The notes under the pieces are model-generated. The model searched no databases. It saw only the letters and a list, made by a program, of their open reading frames with translations, and was not told where the DNA came from. Shown here piece by piece: positions 63,360-64,000 of a stretch of DNA of 64,000 nt. The stretch's first letter is position 1. The number at the start of each line of letters is the position of its first letter. Position numbers and translations under genes: made by a program. The DNA is from Streptomyces pristinaespiralis (GTDB lineage: Bacteria; Actinomycetota; Actinomycetes; Streptomycetales; Streptomycetaceae), in assembly GCF_001278075.1 (NCBI RefSeq), contig NZ_CP011340.1:3720001-3784000 (forward strand), given 5' to 3'.

Positions 63360-64000
63360 CTAGATCACCACCTTGACGATGCCGGTGAGGGCGATCTGGG
63401 CGAGGGCGAGCGGGATGAGGACCGTCCAGGCGAGCTTCTGCAACTGGTCCTCACGCATACGGGGATACGTCACCCGCAGCCAGATGACGATGAACGCGAG
63501 CACGGCGGTCTTGAGCAGCGTCCACACCCAGCCGAGGCCGTCGGCGCCGAACGGACCGTGCCAGCCGCCCAGGAAGAGGACGGTGGTGAGCCCGCACAGC
63601 ACGATGATGCCCGCGTACTCGGCGAGGAGGAACAGCGCGAAACGAAGACCGGTGTACTCGGTGTAGGCGCCGAAGATGATCTCGGAGTCGGCGACGGGCA
63701 TGTCGAACGGCGGCCGCTGGAGCTCCGCGAGACCGGCGACGAAGAAGACGATGGCGCCCACGATCTGCCAGGGCAGCCACCACCACTCGAAGGCGTTGAG
63801 GATGCCGGGCAGCGACACCGTCCCGGCCGCCATGGCGACGGACGCGGCGGTCAGCAGCATCGGCAGCTCGTACGCGAGCAACTGGGCGGCGGTACGCAGT
63901 CCGCCGAGCAGGGAGAACTTGTTGGCCGACGCCCAGCCGGCCATCAGCGAGCCCAGCACACCGACGCCCATCACCGCGAGGACGAAGAAGATGCCGGCGT
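63360..64000 (-). CDS. nuoH: NADH-quinone oxidoreductase subunit H (5' end outside window)
   Basis: NuoH forms the quinone-binding chamber at the membrane interface. The visible 213 C-terminal residues contain [20 protein letters not shown], the quinone-loop segment [20 protein letters not shown] and [24 protein letters not shown] spans. The N-terminal half lies beyond the right edge. The visible order H-I-J-K-L-M-N is the standard membrane arm. Confidence 0.96.
   Translation of the reverse strand, partial: AGIFFVLAVMGVGVLGSLMAGWASANKFSLLGGLRTAAQLLAYELPMLLTAASVAMAAGTVSLPGILNAFEWWWLPWQIVGAIVFFVAGLAELQRPPFDMPVADSEIIFGAYTEYTGLRFALFLLAEYAGIIVLCGLTTVLFLGGWHGPFGADGLGWVWTLLKTAVLAFIVIWLRVTYPRMREDQLQKLAWTVLIPLALAQIALTGIVKVVI

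Overview
The window is a high-GC chromosome segment of a Streptomyces or close relative. Evidence for this: GC-rich third codon positions, frequent GTG/TTG starts, acidic N-terminal extension on NusG, RGG-rich tail on S3, 127-residue L7/L12, and the actinobacterial order tRNA-Thr, tRNA-Met, rpmG, hadA/hadB-like genes, then tRNA-Trp, secE, nusG, rplK, rplA. Most genes lie on the minus strand. Assignments come from reading the sequence and from family knowledge; no search was run.

Layout. (1) 1-10965, minus: the fused S10-spc ribosomal protein operon, rpsJ down to the start of secY, with promoter and a long leader at about 10966-11350. (2) 11554-18336, plus: a two-gene RNA-repair-like locus (an RNA ligase fused to a polynucleotide kinase, and a 917-residue MJ1316-EEP-2H-nucleotidyltransferase protein), then a secreted PIG-L deacetylase lipoprotein. 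(3) 18453-23032, minus: the str operon rpsL-rpsG-fusA-tuf. (4) 23365-32672, minus: rplJ-rplL and rpoB-rpoC. (5) 32706-36633, minus: a lipoprotein, rplK-rplA, nusG, secE and tRNA-Trp. (6) 36820-45752: aspartate aminotransferase, an adenosine-deaminase-like enzyme, a TetR/NAD(P)-binding divergent pair, murB, a DHA2-type drug exporter with its TetR regulator, a MaoC-fold dehydratase pair, rpmG, tRNA-Met and tRNA-Thr. (7) 46041-48730, plus: an amidohydrolase that appears to have lost catalytic residues, a NAD(P)-binding protein, and a GyrI-like protein.

(8) 48835-52175: a small island in the 3' half of a tRNA-Tyr gene, bounded by ~100-bp direct repeats. It carries an orphan DndB-like (DGQHR) gene flanked by two 90-bp direct repeats, an apparent integrase C-terminal remnant, and a small Cys-rich protein. 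No intact integrase is present. (9) 52401-56366: yajQ, ogt, a frameshifted alkB, a GlsB/YeaQ-type membrane protein, a permease remnant, yccF and htpX. (10) 56480-64000, minus: nuoH (partial) to nuoN, the membrane arm of complex I.

The core genes form the transcription and translation machinery. The two most unusual pieces are the RNA-repair locus wedged between two ribosomal operons and the DndB-like cassette in the tRNA-Tyr island. A 25-nt leader element shared by the S10 and str operons is the best candidate for an undescribed regulatory signal.
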